Assembly (NCBI RefSeq): GCF_904063065.1
Contig: NZ_CAJFCL010000008.1
Span: 1 to 64,000, forward strand
Direction: 5' to 3'
Length of the DNA stretch: 64,000 nucleotides
Origin: Pseudomonas paraversuta
Lineage (GTDB): Bacteria; Pseudomonadota; Gammaproteobacteria; Pseudomonadales; Pseudomonadaceae
Positions 17,522 to 26,342 of this stretch are shown here, piece after piece. The notes below the pieces were generated by a model. That model had not been told where the DNA came from. It saw only the letters and a program-made list of their open reading frames with translations, and searched no databases. Positions within the stretch are counted from its first letter, which is position 1. Each line of letters begins with the position of its first letter. Made by a program: the position numbers and the translations under genes.

Positions 17522-19807
17522 TTAAAGCGACGAATATTTCTTGCGCAGACGCTGACGAATCAGCTCGGCGAGGGTGTTCATGACGAAGGTGAACAGCAGC
17601 AGTACCAGCGCCGAGAGGAACAGCACGCGGTAATGACTGCCGCCCACTTCCGACTCCGGCATTTCCACCGCGACGTTCGCCGCCAATGTGCGCAGGCCTT
17701 CGAACAGGTTCATTTCCATGACCGGGGTGTTGCCGGTGGCCATCAACACAATCATGGTCTCGCCTACCGCACGGCCCATGCCGATCATCAGCGCCGAGAA
17801 AATCCCCGGGCTGGCGGTCAGGATGACAACCCGGGTCATGGTCTGCCACGGTGTGGCACCCAGCGCCAGCGAGCCCAGGGTCAGGCCACGCGGCACGCTG
17901 AACACGGCGTCTTCGGCAATCGAGTAGATGTTCGGGATGACCGCAAAGCCCATCGCCAGACCCACCACCAGAGCATTGCGCTGGTCGTAAGTGATGCCCA
18001 GGTCGTGGGAGATCCACAGGCGCATGTCGCCGCCGAAGAACCAGGCTTCCATATACGGGCTCATATACAGCGACAGCCAGCCCACAAACAGAATCACCGG
18101 GATAAGGATCATGCTTTCCCAGCCGTCCGGCACCCGCAGGCGGATCGACTCAGGCAGGCGGCTCCAGGTGAAACCCGCCACCAGGATGCCGATGGGCATC
18201 AGCATCAGCAGGCTGAAAATCCCCGGGAGATGGCCCTCGACATAAGGCGCCAGGAACAGACCGGCGAAGAAGCCCAGGATTACCGTGGGCATCGCTTCCA
18301 TCAGCTCGATCACCGGCTTGACCTTGCGCCGCAGGCTCGGGGCCATGAAGTAAGCGGTGTAGATCGCGGCAGCAACAGCCAGCGGAGCGGCCAGCAACAT
18401 GGCGTAGAACGCCGCCTTCAACGTACCGAAGGTCAATGGCGCAAGGCTCATTTTCGGTTCGAAGTCGGTGTTGGCAGCCGTCGACTGCCAAACGTATTTA
18501 GGTTCGTCGTAGTTCTCGTACCAGACCTTGCTCCACAACGCGCTCCAGGACACTTCCGGGTGCGGGTTTTTCAGGGTCAGTGGCAGCAGCTTGCCGCCCT
18601 CTTCCACGATGATGCGGTTGGCCCGTGGCGACAACGCCATGATGCCGGGGCCTTCAGCAATTTTTTCAACCAGCAGGGTGCGATGCGCGGTGCTGTGGAA
18701 CACACCGATTTCACCAGCAGCGTCCAGGGCCAGGAAGCCTTTGCGACGTTGTTCGGCGGTGATCTCGACAATCGGCGAGGTGCCCATCTGGAAACTGCGG
18801 ATGTGCTTGAAGCGTTGCTCGCCATCCGGATCGCGCGCCATGAACCATTGGCTCAGACCACCCCTGGAGTCGCCGAAGATCAGCGAGATACCACCCACCA
18901 ACTGGGTACTGGCGGTGATCTCGGTCGTGGCGTCATCAGCCAGCTTGTAGCGCCCGTTGAGGCTCTTGTCGCGCAGGCTGAACACATCGGCTTGCGCCCG
19001 CCCGTTAACCACATACAGCCACTGCTGGCGCGGGTCGACGTAGAGCGCTTTGACCTGCTCGGTCATTTGCGGCAGGTCGATGCGGGTCTCGGAATTCGTG
19101 ACCTCGCCGGTCATCATGTTTTCTTCGCTGACCATCGACAGCACGTTCAACTGCGCACCGCTCGAGCCCGCCAGCACCAGCGTCGAATCGTTCACGCTGA
19201 GGTTCACGTGATCCAGCGCACGGCCCTGGGGGTCGAGCACAATCGGCGTTTCGCCATAGGGGTATTCAATGGCCGGGGTGATGGTCTTTTTGTTATCCGG
19301 ATAGCTGACACGGTAGCTGTGACGGAACACCAGGGCCTGACCGTTGGACAGGCCCAGGACCACCACCGGATTACCCGGCTGGTCTTCACCGATCGACGTC
19401 ACTTGTGTGCCCGCAGGCAACGGCAAGTTGACCCGCGATAACTCGTCGCCCGTTTTGGCGTTAAAGAACAGCACCATGCCCTTGTCGGACACACGCATAC
19501 CGACCTGATTCTGCTCCTCTACGGAAATCATCAGCGGCTTGCCGGCATCCTGCATCCATACCGGAGTCAGCGCCTGCTTGGCATTGAGGTCTGCGCCCTG
19601 AAACAGCGGGAACACGACATAGCCGAGGAAGAAGAAAATCAGGGTGATCGCGCCGAGCACGGCAAGACCGCCGATAAATACATACCAGCGGGTCAGGTGG
19701 TCTTTTAGCGCGCGGATGCGACGCTTGCGCTTGAGTTCAGGGGTATTGAAATCAATGCGCTTGGGAGCGGATGTCGTAGTCATTGGGGAATTGGCCAGAT
19801 CATTCAT
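17522..19807 (-). CDS. pstC: Phosphate ABC transporter permease (large PstC)
   Basis: This protein of about 761 residues is more than twice as long as E. coli PstC. One membrane segment near residues 40-65 is followed by about 370 periplasmic residues that look like a beta-rich, WD/propeller-type domain. The C-terminal permease domain has five or more membrane segments and the coupling loop ending SLALGATPWQ. The ATG at 19807 has AGGG 7 nt upstream; a GTG two codons earlier is less likely. It pairs with PstA to form the channel. Confidence 0.93.
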   Translation of the reverse strand: MNDLANSPMTTTSAPKRIDFNTPELKRKRRIRALKDHLTRWYVFIGGLAVLGAITLIFFFLGYVVFPLFQGADLNAKQALTPVWMQDAGKPLMISVEEQNQVGMRVSDKGMVLFFNAKTGDELSRVNLPLPAGTQVTSIGEDQPGNPVVVLGLSNGQALVFRHSYRVSYPDNKKTITPAIEYPYGETPIVLDPQGRALDHVNLSVNDSTLVLAGSSGAQLNVLSMVSEENMMTGEVTNSETRIDLPQMTEQVKALYVDPRQQWLYVVNGRAQADVFSLRDKSLNGRYKLADDATTEITASTQLVGGISLIFGDSRGGLSQWFMARDPDGEQRFKHIRSFQMGTSPIVEITAEQRRKGFLALDAAGEIGVFHSTAHRTLLVEKIAEGPGIMALSPRANRIIVEEGGKLLPLTLKNPHPEVSWSALWSKVWYENYDEPKYVWQSTAANTDFEPKMSLAPLTFGTLKAAFYAMLLAAPLAVAAAIYTAYFMAPSLRRKVKPVIELMEAMPTVILGFFAGLFLAPYVEGHLPGIFSLLMLMPIGILVAGFTWSRLPESIRLRVPDGWESMILIPVILFVGWLSLYMSPYMEAWFFGGDMRLWISHDLGITYDQRNALVVGLAMGFAVIPNIYSIAEDAVFSVPRGLTLGSLALGATPWQTMTRVVILTASPGIFSALMIGMGRAVGETMIVLMATGNTPVMEMNLFEGLRTLAANVAVEMPESEVGGSHYRVLFLSALVLLLFTFVMNTLAELIRQRLRKKYSSL

Positions 19808-19920
19808 GCGCACACCCTAGCGATCCTGTATGACAGAAAGATGACAAAGCAGTGACGCAGAAAATCCGCCGCCCAGTGGTGCTGGCAGCGGAGCGAAAAA
19901 TGAGGTGAATCAGGAGCGCC

Positions 19921-20013
19921 TGTAGCGGCTGCCGGAGGCTACGACGGGCTGCGTAGCAGACCCGTTTTTGAAGGCCCTTCGGACCTTGCCGCAGCCTTCG
20001 TCAGCGACTACAG
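19921..20013. repeat. Intergenic palindromic repeat between pstS and pstC
   Basis: TGTAGCGGCTGCCGGAGGCTACGACGGGCT... is mirrored by ...GCAGCCTTCGTCAGCGACTACA. It belongs to a different repeat type from the GGAGC REP elements, with an internal GGGCTGCGTAGCAGACCC hairpin. It sits just after the pstS stop codon and may stop or stabilise the message so that pstS is made in excess over the membrane genes. Confidence 0.65.
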
Positions 20014-20022
20014 AGCTCTCGT

Positions 20023-21009
20023 TTATGCGCCTTCTTTCAAGCCCAGGTCAGCCAGTGCTTTGGCAGCGACTTTGGCTGGCAGCGGGATATAGCCGTCTTT
20101 CACTACCACTTCCTGGCCCTGCTTGGACAACACCAGCTTGATGAACTCGGCTTCCAGCGGGTTCAGCGGCTTGTTCGGTGCCTTGTTCACATACACGTAG
20201 AGGAAACGCGACAACGGGTATTTGCCGTTCAGTGCGTTTTCTTCGGTGTCTTCAATGAACTCGGTGCTGCCCTTTTTAGCCAGAGGCACTGTTTTCACGC
20301 TGGCGGTTTTGTAACCGATGCCCGAGTAGCCCACGCCGTTCAGCGAGCTGCTGATGGACTGAACCACCGAAGCGGAACCCGGCTGTTCGTTCACGTTTGG
20401 CTTGTAGTCGCCTTTGCACAGGGCTTCTTCCTTGAAGTAGCCATAAGTGCCGGATACCGAGTTACGACCAAACAGTTGAACCGGCTTATTCGCCAGATCG
20501 CCGGTCACACCCAGGTCGCCCCAGGTTTTAACGTCAGCTTTGGCTCCGCACAAACGGGTCGACGAGAAAATCGCGTCAACCTGCTCCATGGTCAGGTGCT
20601 TGATCGGGTTGTCCTTGTGGACAAATACCGCCAGGGCATCAACAGCCACCGGGATGGCGGTCGGCTTGTAGCCGAACTTCTGCTCGAAGGCAGCCAGTTC
20701 GTTGTCCTTCATCTTGCGGCTCATCGGGCCCAGGTTGGCGGTGCCTTCAGTAATCGCAGGTGGCGCGGTCGAAGAACCGGCAGCCTGAATCTGGATGTTC
20801 ACGTTCGGGTATTCTTTTTTGTAAGCCTCAGCCCACAGGGTCATCAGGTTCGCCAGGGTATCGGAACCAACGCTGGACAGATTCCCCGACACACCGGTGG
20901 TCTTCACGTAGGGCTGAATAGCCGGGTCAACACCAACGGCAACCGCATTGGCAGTCGCAACGCCAGCGGCAACAAAAGTCAGGGCCGCCATCACACGCTT
21001 CAGTTTCAT
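20023..21009 (-). CDS. pstS: Periplasmic phosphate-binding protein
   Basis: This 328-residue exported protein has a signal peptide (MKLKRVMAALTFVAAGVATANA). Phosphate-binding segments are visible: VGSDTLANLMTLW near residue 45, AGSSTAPPAI near 95 and GRNSVSGTYGYFKE near 180. It captures phosphate and passes it to PstC/PstA. A good Pho box lies 79 nt upstream, so it should be strongly induced by phosphate starvation. It is the first gene of the pst cluster. Confidence 0.96.
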   Translation of the reverse strand: MKLKRVMAALTFVAAGVATANAVAVGVDPAIQPYVKTTGVSGNLSSVGSDTLANLMTLWAEAYKKEYPNVNIQIQAAGSSTAPPAITEGTANLGPMSRKMKDNELAAFEQKFGYKPTAIPVAVDALAVFVHKDNPIKHLTMEQVDAIFSSTRLCGAKADVKTWGDLGVTGDLANKPVQLFGRNSVSGTYGYFKEEALCKGDYKPNVNEQPGSASVVQSISSSLNGVGYSGIGYKTASVKTVPLAKKGSTEFIEDTEENALNGKYPLSRFLYVYVNKAPNKPLNPLEAEFIKLVLSKQGQEVVVKDGYIPLPAKVAAKALADLGLKEGA

Positions 21010-21071
21010 GCCTTACTCCTAACAAACGGGGTTAGATGAATCGGGGGCCAGTATCTTCAGGCCATGTGACC

Positions 21072-21105
21072 ACTCTATGAACCGATTGTGACAATTGGAT
21101 GAAAG
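21072..21105 (-). promoter_or_regulatory. Pho box and -10 element of pstS
   Basis: The minus strand reads CTTTCAT-CCAA-TTGTCAC (21088-21105), matching the two 7-bp PhoB direct repeats (CTGTCAT-n4-CTGTCAC) in 12 of 14 positions. A -10-like TAGAGT (21072-21077) follows 10 nt later, the spacing expected for a PhoB-activated promoter in which the Pho box replaces the -35 element. Confidence 0.82.
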
Positions 21106-21135
21106 GCCATCATTGTTTACAAATGATGGCCTTTC
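21101..21135. terminator. Perfect 14-bp hairpin between the MFS gene and pstS
   Basis: Positions 21101-21114 and 21122-21135 are exact reverse complements around a 7-nt loop. The stem ends in AAA/TTT, so it can work as a short terminator for the upstream MFS gene. Its pstS-side arm overlaps five bases of the Pho box. Confidence 0.7.
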
Positions 21136-21174
21136 TGGAGAGGCTAATTATATGTGACGACGAGGCCGGCTCGA

Positions 21175-22464
21175 TCAGCGGCCCTTTTTCCACAAGTAGG
21201 CACCGACCAGCAAGCCCATGGTGCAGATGATTGCCACGTAGTACGCCGGGCCCATCGGGCTTTCTTTAAGCAGCAGGGTTACGGCCATCGGGGTCAGGCC
21301 ACCAAAGATGGCGTAGGCCAGGTTGTAGGAAAAAGACAGGCCACTGAAACGCACCACTGGCGGAAAGGCTTTGACCATCACATAGGGCACAGCGCCGATG
21401 GTGCCTACAAACAATCCGCTCAAGGCGTACAGGGGAAACAACCAGTCCGGGTGCTGCAACAGGCTGTGGTAGAAGGTCCACGAGGTGATCAGCAGTCCGG
21501 CGCAACCCAGCACGAAGACTTTGCCGGCACCAAAGCGGTCAGCCAGTGCCCCCGAAGCAATACAGCCCAAGCTCAAAAAGACGATGGCCAGACTGTTGGC
21601 TTGCAATGAGGTGGTGGCAGAAAAACCGTACACGGTTTGCAGCACGGTCGGCGTCATCAATATGACCACGATGATCCCGGCAGACAGCAACCAGGTCAGC
21701 AGCATCGAAATCACAATTGCGCCGCGATGATCACGCAACACGGTCTTGAGCGGCACTTCTGCAGCCAGGGCCTTGCGCAGCTGCAACTCGGCGAACACCG
21801 GGGTTTCGTGCAACCAGCGCCGCAGATACACCGAAAACAGTCCGAACACACCCCCCATGAGGAAAGGGATTCGCCACGCGTAATCGGCCACTTCCGCCGG
21901 GGTGTAGATCGTATTGATCGCAGTGGCCATCAACGAACCGAGCAAAATGCCCGCCGTCAGGCCGCAGGTCAGGGTGCCGCAGGCATAGCCCACGTGACGC
22001 GGCGGAACATGCTCGGCCACAAACACCCAGGCGCCCGGCACTTCACCGCCAATCGCCGCGCCCTGAATCACGCGCATCAGCAGCAACAGAATCGGCGCCC
22101 ACATGCCGATCTGTGCATAAGTCGGCAGCAAGCCCATGATCAGGGTCGGCACCGCCATCATGAAGATGCTCAAAGTGAACATCTTCTTGCGCCCCAGCAG
22201 GTCGCCGTAGTGCGCCATGACAATGCCACCCAGCGGCCGTGCCAGATAACCCGCAGCAAAAATGCCGAAGGTTTGCATCAGGCGCAGCCACTCCGGCATG
22301 TCCGCCGGGAAGAACAGCTTGCCGACCACGGTGGCAAAAAATACAAAGATGATGAAATCGTAAAACTCCAGCGCACCGCCCAAAGCAGACAGCGACAAGG
22401 TTTTATAGTCATTACGGGTTAACGGCCGCGACGGCGGTGCAGCACTGGAAGGCTCTGTGATCAT
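21175..22464 (-). CDS. MFS transporter, metabolite:H+ symporter (CitA/ShiA-like) type
   Basis: This 429-residue inner-membrane protein has about 12 membrane segments. It shows family motifs such as ARPLGGIVMAHYGDLLGRKKMF near residues 76-95 and the entry segment LSALGGALEFYDFIIFVFFATVVGKLFFP. The EFYDF segment is typical of the metabolite:proton symporters of organic acids and betaines. The substrate cannot be told. It is a single-gene unit between a long intergenic region and the pstS Pho box. Confidence 0.85.
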   Translation of the reverse strand: MITEPSSAAPPSRPLTRNDYKTLSLSALGGALEFYDFIIFVFFATVVGKLFFPADMPEWLRLMQTFGIFAAGYLARPLGGIVMAHYGDLLGRKKMFTLSIFMMAVPTLIMGLLPTYAQIGMWAPILLLLMRVIQGAAIGGEVPGAWVFVAEHVPPRHVGYACGTLTCGLTAGILLGSLMATAINTIYTPAEVADYAWRIPFLMGGVFGLFSVYLRRWLHETPVFAELQLRKALAAEVPLKTVLRDHRGAIVISMLLTWLLSAGIIVVILMTPTVLQTVYGFSATTSLQANSLAIVFLSLGCIASGALADRFGAGKVFVLGCAGLLITSWTFYHSLLQHPDWLFPLYALSGLFVGTIGAVPYVMVKAFPPVVRFSGLSFSYNLAYAIFGGLTPMAVTLLLKESPMGPAYYVAIICTMGLLVGAYLWKKGR

Positions 22465-22840
22465 GGAGTATTGCTTCTCTTATTTGGGCTCGGCAAAAAG
22501 CTGCAACTACGCCGGCAGGGGCTGGGCAGGTTTTGAAAGATAACAAATTGTTTACAAAAGCACAGAGCTAGACGCACGCCTCGCTTAAAAAGCAGAATCC
22601 GAAGGTCGTCGGCCAAGCCAGTGATCGATATACTCGTTGGCTGTAAGAAACATTTGGAGACTTCTGAAAATGCTGTGCGAAACGTTCGCAGGGCATTCAC
22701 CAGCTGATTCCGCAGAGTTTCCCTTGGTGCGGCTTATGAAGAACGTGACGAACGTAGTATGTTCGGGCTGAATCGTTTTTCTAATGACGCTTATTCACCC
22801 GCAATACACATGATGAATCACGGGTCAGAGGCCCTTAGGC
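22465..22840. other. Intergenic region between the MFS and thioesterase genes
   Basis: This divergent gap of about 376 bp must hold the promoters of both neighbours. It has AT-rich patches (for example around 22543-22560). I saw no convincing protein gene, RNA gene or operator in it. Confidence 0.45.
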
Positions 22841-23242
22841 ATGCTAGAGCTCGAACAAGAAGATCCAATCCCGCAAGGTGACCTGGCCTTGCAAATCACC
22901 GCATTACCGCGCGAAACCAACGGTTTCGGCGATATTTTCGGCGGCTGGCTGGTATCACAAATGGACCTCGCTGGCACCGCAATGGCCAGCAAGGTCGCCG
23001 GGGGCCGTGTGGCTACGGTTGCCATTGATCGCATGGCATTTCTGGTGCCCGTGGCAGTCGGGGCCCAGTTATCGTTTTACACCCAGGCCCTGGAAATCGG
23101 CCGCAGCTCGATCCAGATGATGGTCGAAGTGTGGAGCGACGACCCGCTGTCCAGCGAATGGCGCAAAGTCACCGAAGCTGTATTTGTGTTCGTTGCCATC
23201 GATGGCAGCGGCCGCACGCGCTCCGTTCCGCCGCGCCGTTAA
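22841..23242 (+). CDS. Acyl-CoA thioesterase, YciA-like hotdog protein
   Basis: This 133-residue single-hotdog enzyme has the YciA-type active segment TNGFGDIFGGWLVSQMDLAG (about residues 25-44), whose aspartate is the likely catalytic residue. YciA enzymes hydrolyse a wide range of acyl-CoAs in the cytoplasm. The gene is 58 nt before the mutarotase gene on the same strand and could share its transcript. Confidence 0.9.
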   Translation: MLELEQEDPIPQGDLALQITALPRETNGFGDIFGGWLVSQMDLAGTAMASKVAGGRVATVAIDRMAFLVPVAVGAQLSFYTQALEIGRSSIQMMVEVWSDDPLSSEWRKVTEAVFVFVAIDGSGRTRSVPPRR

Positions 23243-23300
23243 ACCTCGCCGCGCTTTGCCTGTCTACTGCTGTCCTAGTCCCTGATATAGAGAGCCTGCC

Positions 23301-24200
23301 ATGCACCACATTGAGTCAGTCACCCTGGACGAACTGGAGTGCTGGCACTTCCAGCATGGTCAGGCCCAACTATTGGTCGCCAAACAGGGCGCCCAGGTGC
23401 TCAGTTATCAGGTAGGCGATGAGCCGCCGATCATCTGGCTTAACGACAAGGCCCAGTACAAGGCAGGCAAAGGCATCCGCACCGGCGTCCCGGTCTGCTG
23501 GCCGTGGTTTGGCAATTTTGAACGCAACCCGCAAAGCGTAAAAGCCATGCGTCAGTCAGACGAGCCGGCAACGGCCCATGGGCTGGTGCGCACCCGCGAA
23601 TGGGAGCTCCTTGAGTTCGACGATGCCGGTGAAGCACTGCACATCGAACTGGGCCTGCCCCACGTCGAAGGCGGCCTGCCCGGGTGGCCACACGATGTCG
23701 CACTGACCCTGAGCATTCGCCTGGACACGCAGCTGCACATCAGTCTCACCAGCCATAACCGCAGTGATATTCCGGTCACCATCAGCCAGGCGCTGCACAG
23801 CTATTTTGCGGTCAGCGATGTACGCAGGGTGCATGTCGAAGGGCTGGACGCACTGACGTATATCGACACGCTGCAAGACTGGAAACAGATCCGCCAGACC
23901 GGCGATTTGACCTTCAGCGGCGAAACCGACCGCATCTACCTCGACGCCCCGCAGCAGCTGAGCATTGTCGATAACGACTGGCACCGCAGCATTCAGCTCA
24001 CCAGCCGCGGCTCACGTACGGCGGTGATCTGGAACCCGTGGATCGAGCGGGCCGAACAGTTTGACGACATGGCCGATGATGGCTGGCAACGCATGCTCTG
24101 CATCGAAACCGCCAACGTGATGGACGACGTGGTCACCCTGGAACCGGGTGCGAGCCATACCCTGGGTGTGAGCATTGCGAGCAAACGCCTGAAACCCTGA
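23301..24200 (+). CDS. D-hexose-6-phosphate mutarotase (YeaD-like)
   Basis: This 299-residue cytoplasmic beta-sandwich protein of the aldose 1-epimerase superfamily interconverts alpha and beta anomers of glucose-6-phosphate and related sugars. Family signatures are PVCWPWFGNF near 55, ATAHGLVRTREWEL near 90-105 (catalytic histidine) and WNPWIERAEQFDDM near 245-258. It follows the thioesterase gene and ends at a REP element. The ribosome site is weak. Confidence 0.9.
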   Translation: MHHIESVTLDELECWHFQHGQAQLLVAKQGAQVLSYQVGDEPPIIWLNDKAQYKAGKGIRTGVPVCWPWFGNFERNPQSVKAMRQSDEPATAHGLVRTREWELLEFDDAGEALHIELGLPHVEGGLPGWPHDVALTLSIRLDTQLHISLTSHNRSDIPVTISQALHSYFAVSDVRRVHVEGLDALTYIDTLQDWKQIRQTGDLTFSGETDRIYLDAPQQLSIVDNDWHRSIQLTSRGSRTAVIWNPWIERAEQFDDMADDGWQRMLCIETANVMDDVVTLEPGASHTLGVSIASKRLKP

Positions 24201-24202
24201 AC

Positions 24203-24240
24203 CTGTAGGAGCGAGCTTTTTAAACAGCTCGCTCCTACAG
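24203..24240. repeat. REP-like palindrome (GGAGCGAGCT family)
   Basis: CTGTAGGAGCGAGCT (24203-24217) is the exact reverse complement of 24226-24240, with an 8-nt centre. It starts just after the mutarotase stop codon and could also act as a terminator-like hairpin between convergent genes. Confidence 0.8.
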
Positions 24241-24271
24241 TCAGATTGCGCGTAGTTAAGTTGCGTATCCC

Positions 24272-24808
24272 TTACAAATCCGCCTCAACCACCACCCGCA
24301 CCTTGCTCGCATCCAGCGCATAGGCCGCATCCGCCAGATCATTACTGACTGTCTCAACCTTCAGCGTGCCCACCACCCACAATGGCGTGTAGATGTCGTC
24401 CAGCTTCAAGCCTTTGGGGTAGCGCACCAGCACCAACTGATTGGGCGGCGGTGGCGGCACGTGGATGCAGGCGCCAGGGTACGGCACCAGGAAAAACAGG
24501 GTACTGCGCCCCTTGGCATCGGTTTCCAAAGGCACGGGATAGCCGCCCAAACGGATATTTTTCCCGTTCATGGCAGGCACAGTTTTACTGGAATACATGA
24601 CCGCCGGCAGGCCTTTGCTCTGCTTCAAACCACCCTTGGCAGTAAACGTACCATTGGCCTCGGGCGAGTCATGGTCGATTTCGGGCATTTGTTCGAGGGC
24701 TTTTTGATCCGACTTTGGCATCAGGTCGAGCCAGTCGGTTTCGGGCAATTGCGCCGCGTGTACCAGGCCACAGCCCAGTAAAAGAAAGATAAAAGCAAAA
24801 CGACGCAT
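24272..24808 (-). CDS. DUF3299 exported protein
   Basis: This protein of about 178 residues has a signal peptide (MRRFAFIFLLLGCGLVHA, then AQLPETDW). The mature part has the DUF3299 features GYPVPLE and FLVPYPGACIHVPPPPPNQLV, whose cysteine and histidine suggest metal or disulfide chemistry. The signal peptide sets the start at the ATG at 24808. DUF3299 proteins are often found near ABC-transporter or copper-related genes elsewhere; here there is no such neighbour. The function is unknown. Confidence 0.85.
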   Translation of the reverse strand: MRRFAFIFLLLGCGLVHAAQLPETDWLDLMPKSDQKALEQMPEIDHDSPEANGTFTAKGGLKQSKGLPAVMYSSKTVPAMNGKNIRLGGYPVPLETDAKGRSTLFFLVPYPGACIHVPPPPPNQLVLVRYPKGLKLDDIYTPLWVVGTLKVETVSNDLADAAYALDASKVRVVVEADL

Positions 24809-24891
24809 GGCAGTCTCAATCAAAGAGGGCTTCTGACGCCGCGCATTCTAGCCTTCTCTGCGGCGAGCGCAGAGAGGGCCAGACCATTCAA

Positions 24892-25140
24892 TCAGCTCTT
24901 TTTCGACACCATGTTGTAGATCACCAGCAGGATAACCGCCCCGATCACCGCACCAATAAAGCCGGCACCCTCGCCTGCCTTATAGATACCCAGTGCCTGT
25001 CCGCCGTATGTTGCCGCCAGCGAACCGCCGATACCCAGCAGGATAGTCATGATCCAGCCCATGCTGTCGTCGCCCGGTTTCAGGAAACGGGCCAGCAGGC
25101 CAACGATCAAGCCGATAAAAATGGTTCCGATGATGCCCAT
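24892..25140 (-). CDS. GlsB/YeaQ/YmgE family membrane protein
   Basis: This 82-residue inner-membrane protein has three hydrophobic segments (about 2-19, 28-48 and 58-77) and the transglycosylase-associated family pattern GLIVGLLARFLKPG followed by GWIMTILLGIGGSLAA. Small proteins of this family are stress-associated, but their biochemical role is unknown. It appears monocistronic. Confidence 0.9.
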   Translation of the reverse strand: MGIIGTIFIGLIVGLLARFLKPGDDSMGWIMTILLGIGGSLAATYGGQALGIYKAGEGAGFIGAVIGAVILLVIYNMVSKKS

Positions 25141-25245
25141 GGACGCTTCCTCTCTGTAGATGGCGTAAACCCAAGCCTAGTCAGCACTTTGGGATCACGC
25201 CATCAGAGAGTGGCGGTCACTGAATGGTTCCCGCCAATTAACGAT

Positions 25246-26331
25246 TTACGCTTGATCGATCAACGCTTCAACACGCTGGATTTGCGCTTTGAGCGTCGCC
25301 AGGTCTGCACAACGCAGATTGGCATGACCCACTTTGCGGCCGACCTTGAAGGCCTTGCCGTAGTGATGCAAATGGCAGTCGGCAATCGCGATCACCTGCT
25401 CTACCGGCGGCACGCTGCCAATGAAGTTGAGCATTGCGCTCTCACCGACCTTGGCCGTCGAACCCAGCGGCAAACCGGCAATGGCGCGCAAATGGTTTTC
25501 GAACTGGCTGCACTCGGCGCCTTCAGTGGTCCAGTGCCCGGAGTTGTGCACACGCGGGGCAATTTCATTGGCCTTGAGGCCACCGTCGACTTCAAAGAAC
25601 TCGAACGCCATCACGCCGACGTAGTCGAGTTGCTTGAGTACACGGCTCGAGTAGTCCTCGGCCAGCGCTTGCAACGGGTGATCGGTGCTGGCAACCGACA
25701 GCTTGAGAATGCCGCGGTCATGGGTGTTGTGCACCAGCGGGTAGAACCGGGTCTCGCCATCACGACCGCGCACGGCGATCAGCGACACTTCACCAGTGAA
25801 GGGTACAAAACCTTCCAGCAGGCAGGCGACGCTACCCAGCTCGGCAAAGGTACCTTCGACATCGGCCGCAGTGCGCAGCACTTTCTGGCCCTTGCCGTCA
25901 TAACCCAGGGTGCGGGTCTTGAGCACGGCCGGTAACCCGATGCTGGCTACCGCTGCATCCAGATCCACCTGGGACTGGATGTCGGCAAAGTCCGGCGTCG
26001 AAATCCCCAGGTCCTTGAACATGCTTTTTTCGAACCAGCGATCACGGGCGATACGCAGCGCTTCGGCACTCGGATACACCGGTACGAATTGCGACAGGAA
26101 GGCCACGGTTTCAGCAGGAACGCTTTCGAACTCAAACGTCACCAGATCGACTTCATCGGCCAGTTGGCGCAAATGATCCGGGTCGCTGTAGTCCGCACGC
26201 AGGTGTTCACCCAGCGCAGCTGCGCAGGCATCAGGCGCCGGATCAAGGAAAGCGAAGTTCATGCCCAGCGGAGTGCCCGCCAGGGCCAGCATGCGGCCCA
26301 GTTGGCCGCCACCGATTACACCGATTTTCAT
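25246..26331 (-). CDS. purK: N5-carboxyaminoimidazole ribonucleotide synthase
   Basis: This ATP-grasp enzyme of about 361 residues converts AIR, bicarbonate and ATP to N5-CAIR in purine biosynthesis. The N-terminus MKIGVIGGGQLGRMLALAG is diagnostic, and ATP-grasp residues follow (LKTRTLGYDGKGQ near 143-155, EISLIA-type and PRVHNSGHWT). The ATG at 26331 has GAGG 9 nt upstream. It lies 11 nt after purE and acts in the next-door step of the same pathway. Confidence 0.96.
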   Translation of the reverse strand: MKIGVIGGGQLGRMLALAGTPLGMNFAFLDPAPDACAAALGEHLRADYSDPDHLRQLADEVDLVTFEFESVPAETVAFLSQFVPVYPSAEALRIARDRWFEKSMFKDLGISTPDFADIQSQVDLDAAVASIGLPAVLKTRTLGYDGKGQKVLRTAADVEGTFAELGSVACLLEGFVPFTGEVSLIAVRGRDGETRFYPLVHNTHDRGILKLSVASTDHPLQALAEDYSSRVLKQLDYVGVMAFEFFEVDGGLKANEIAPRVHNSGHWTTEGAECSQFENHLRAIAGLPLGSTAKVGESAMLNFIGSVPPVEQVIAIADCHLHHYGKAFKVGRKVGHANLRCADLATLKAQIQRVEALIDQA

Positions 26332-26342
26332 CGTCAAAAACC

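Noticed and set aside
15734..19441. Open frame of 1235 codons on the plus strand
   Set aside because: It lies antisense to pstA and pstC, is rich in His, Gln and Arg as expected for a shadow of GC-rich codon bias, and has no ribosome site. The opposite-strand genes are clearly real.
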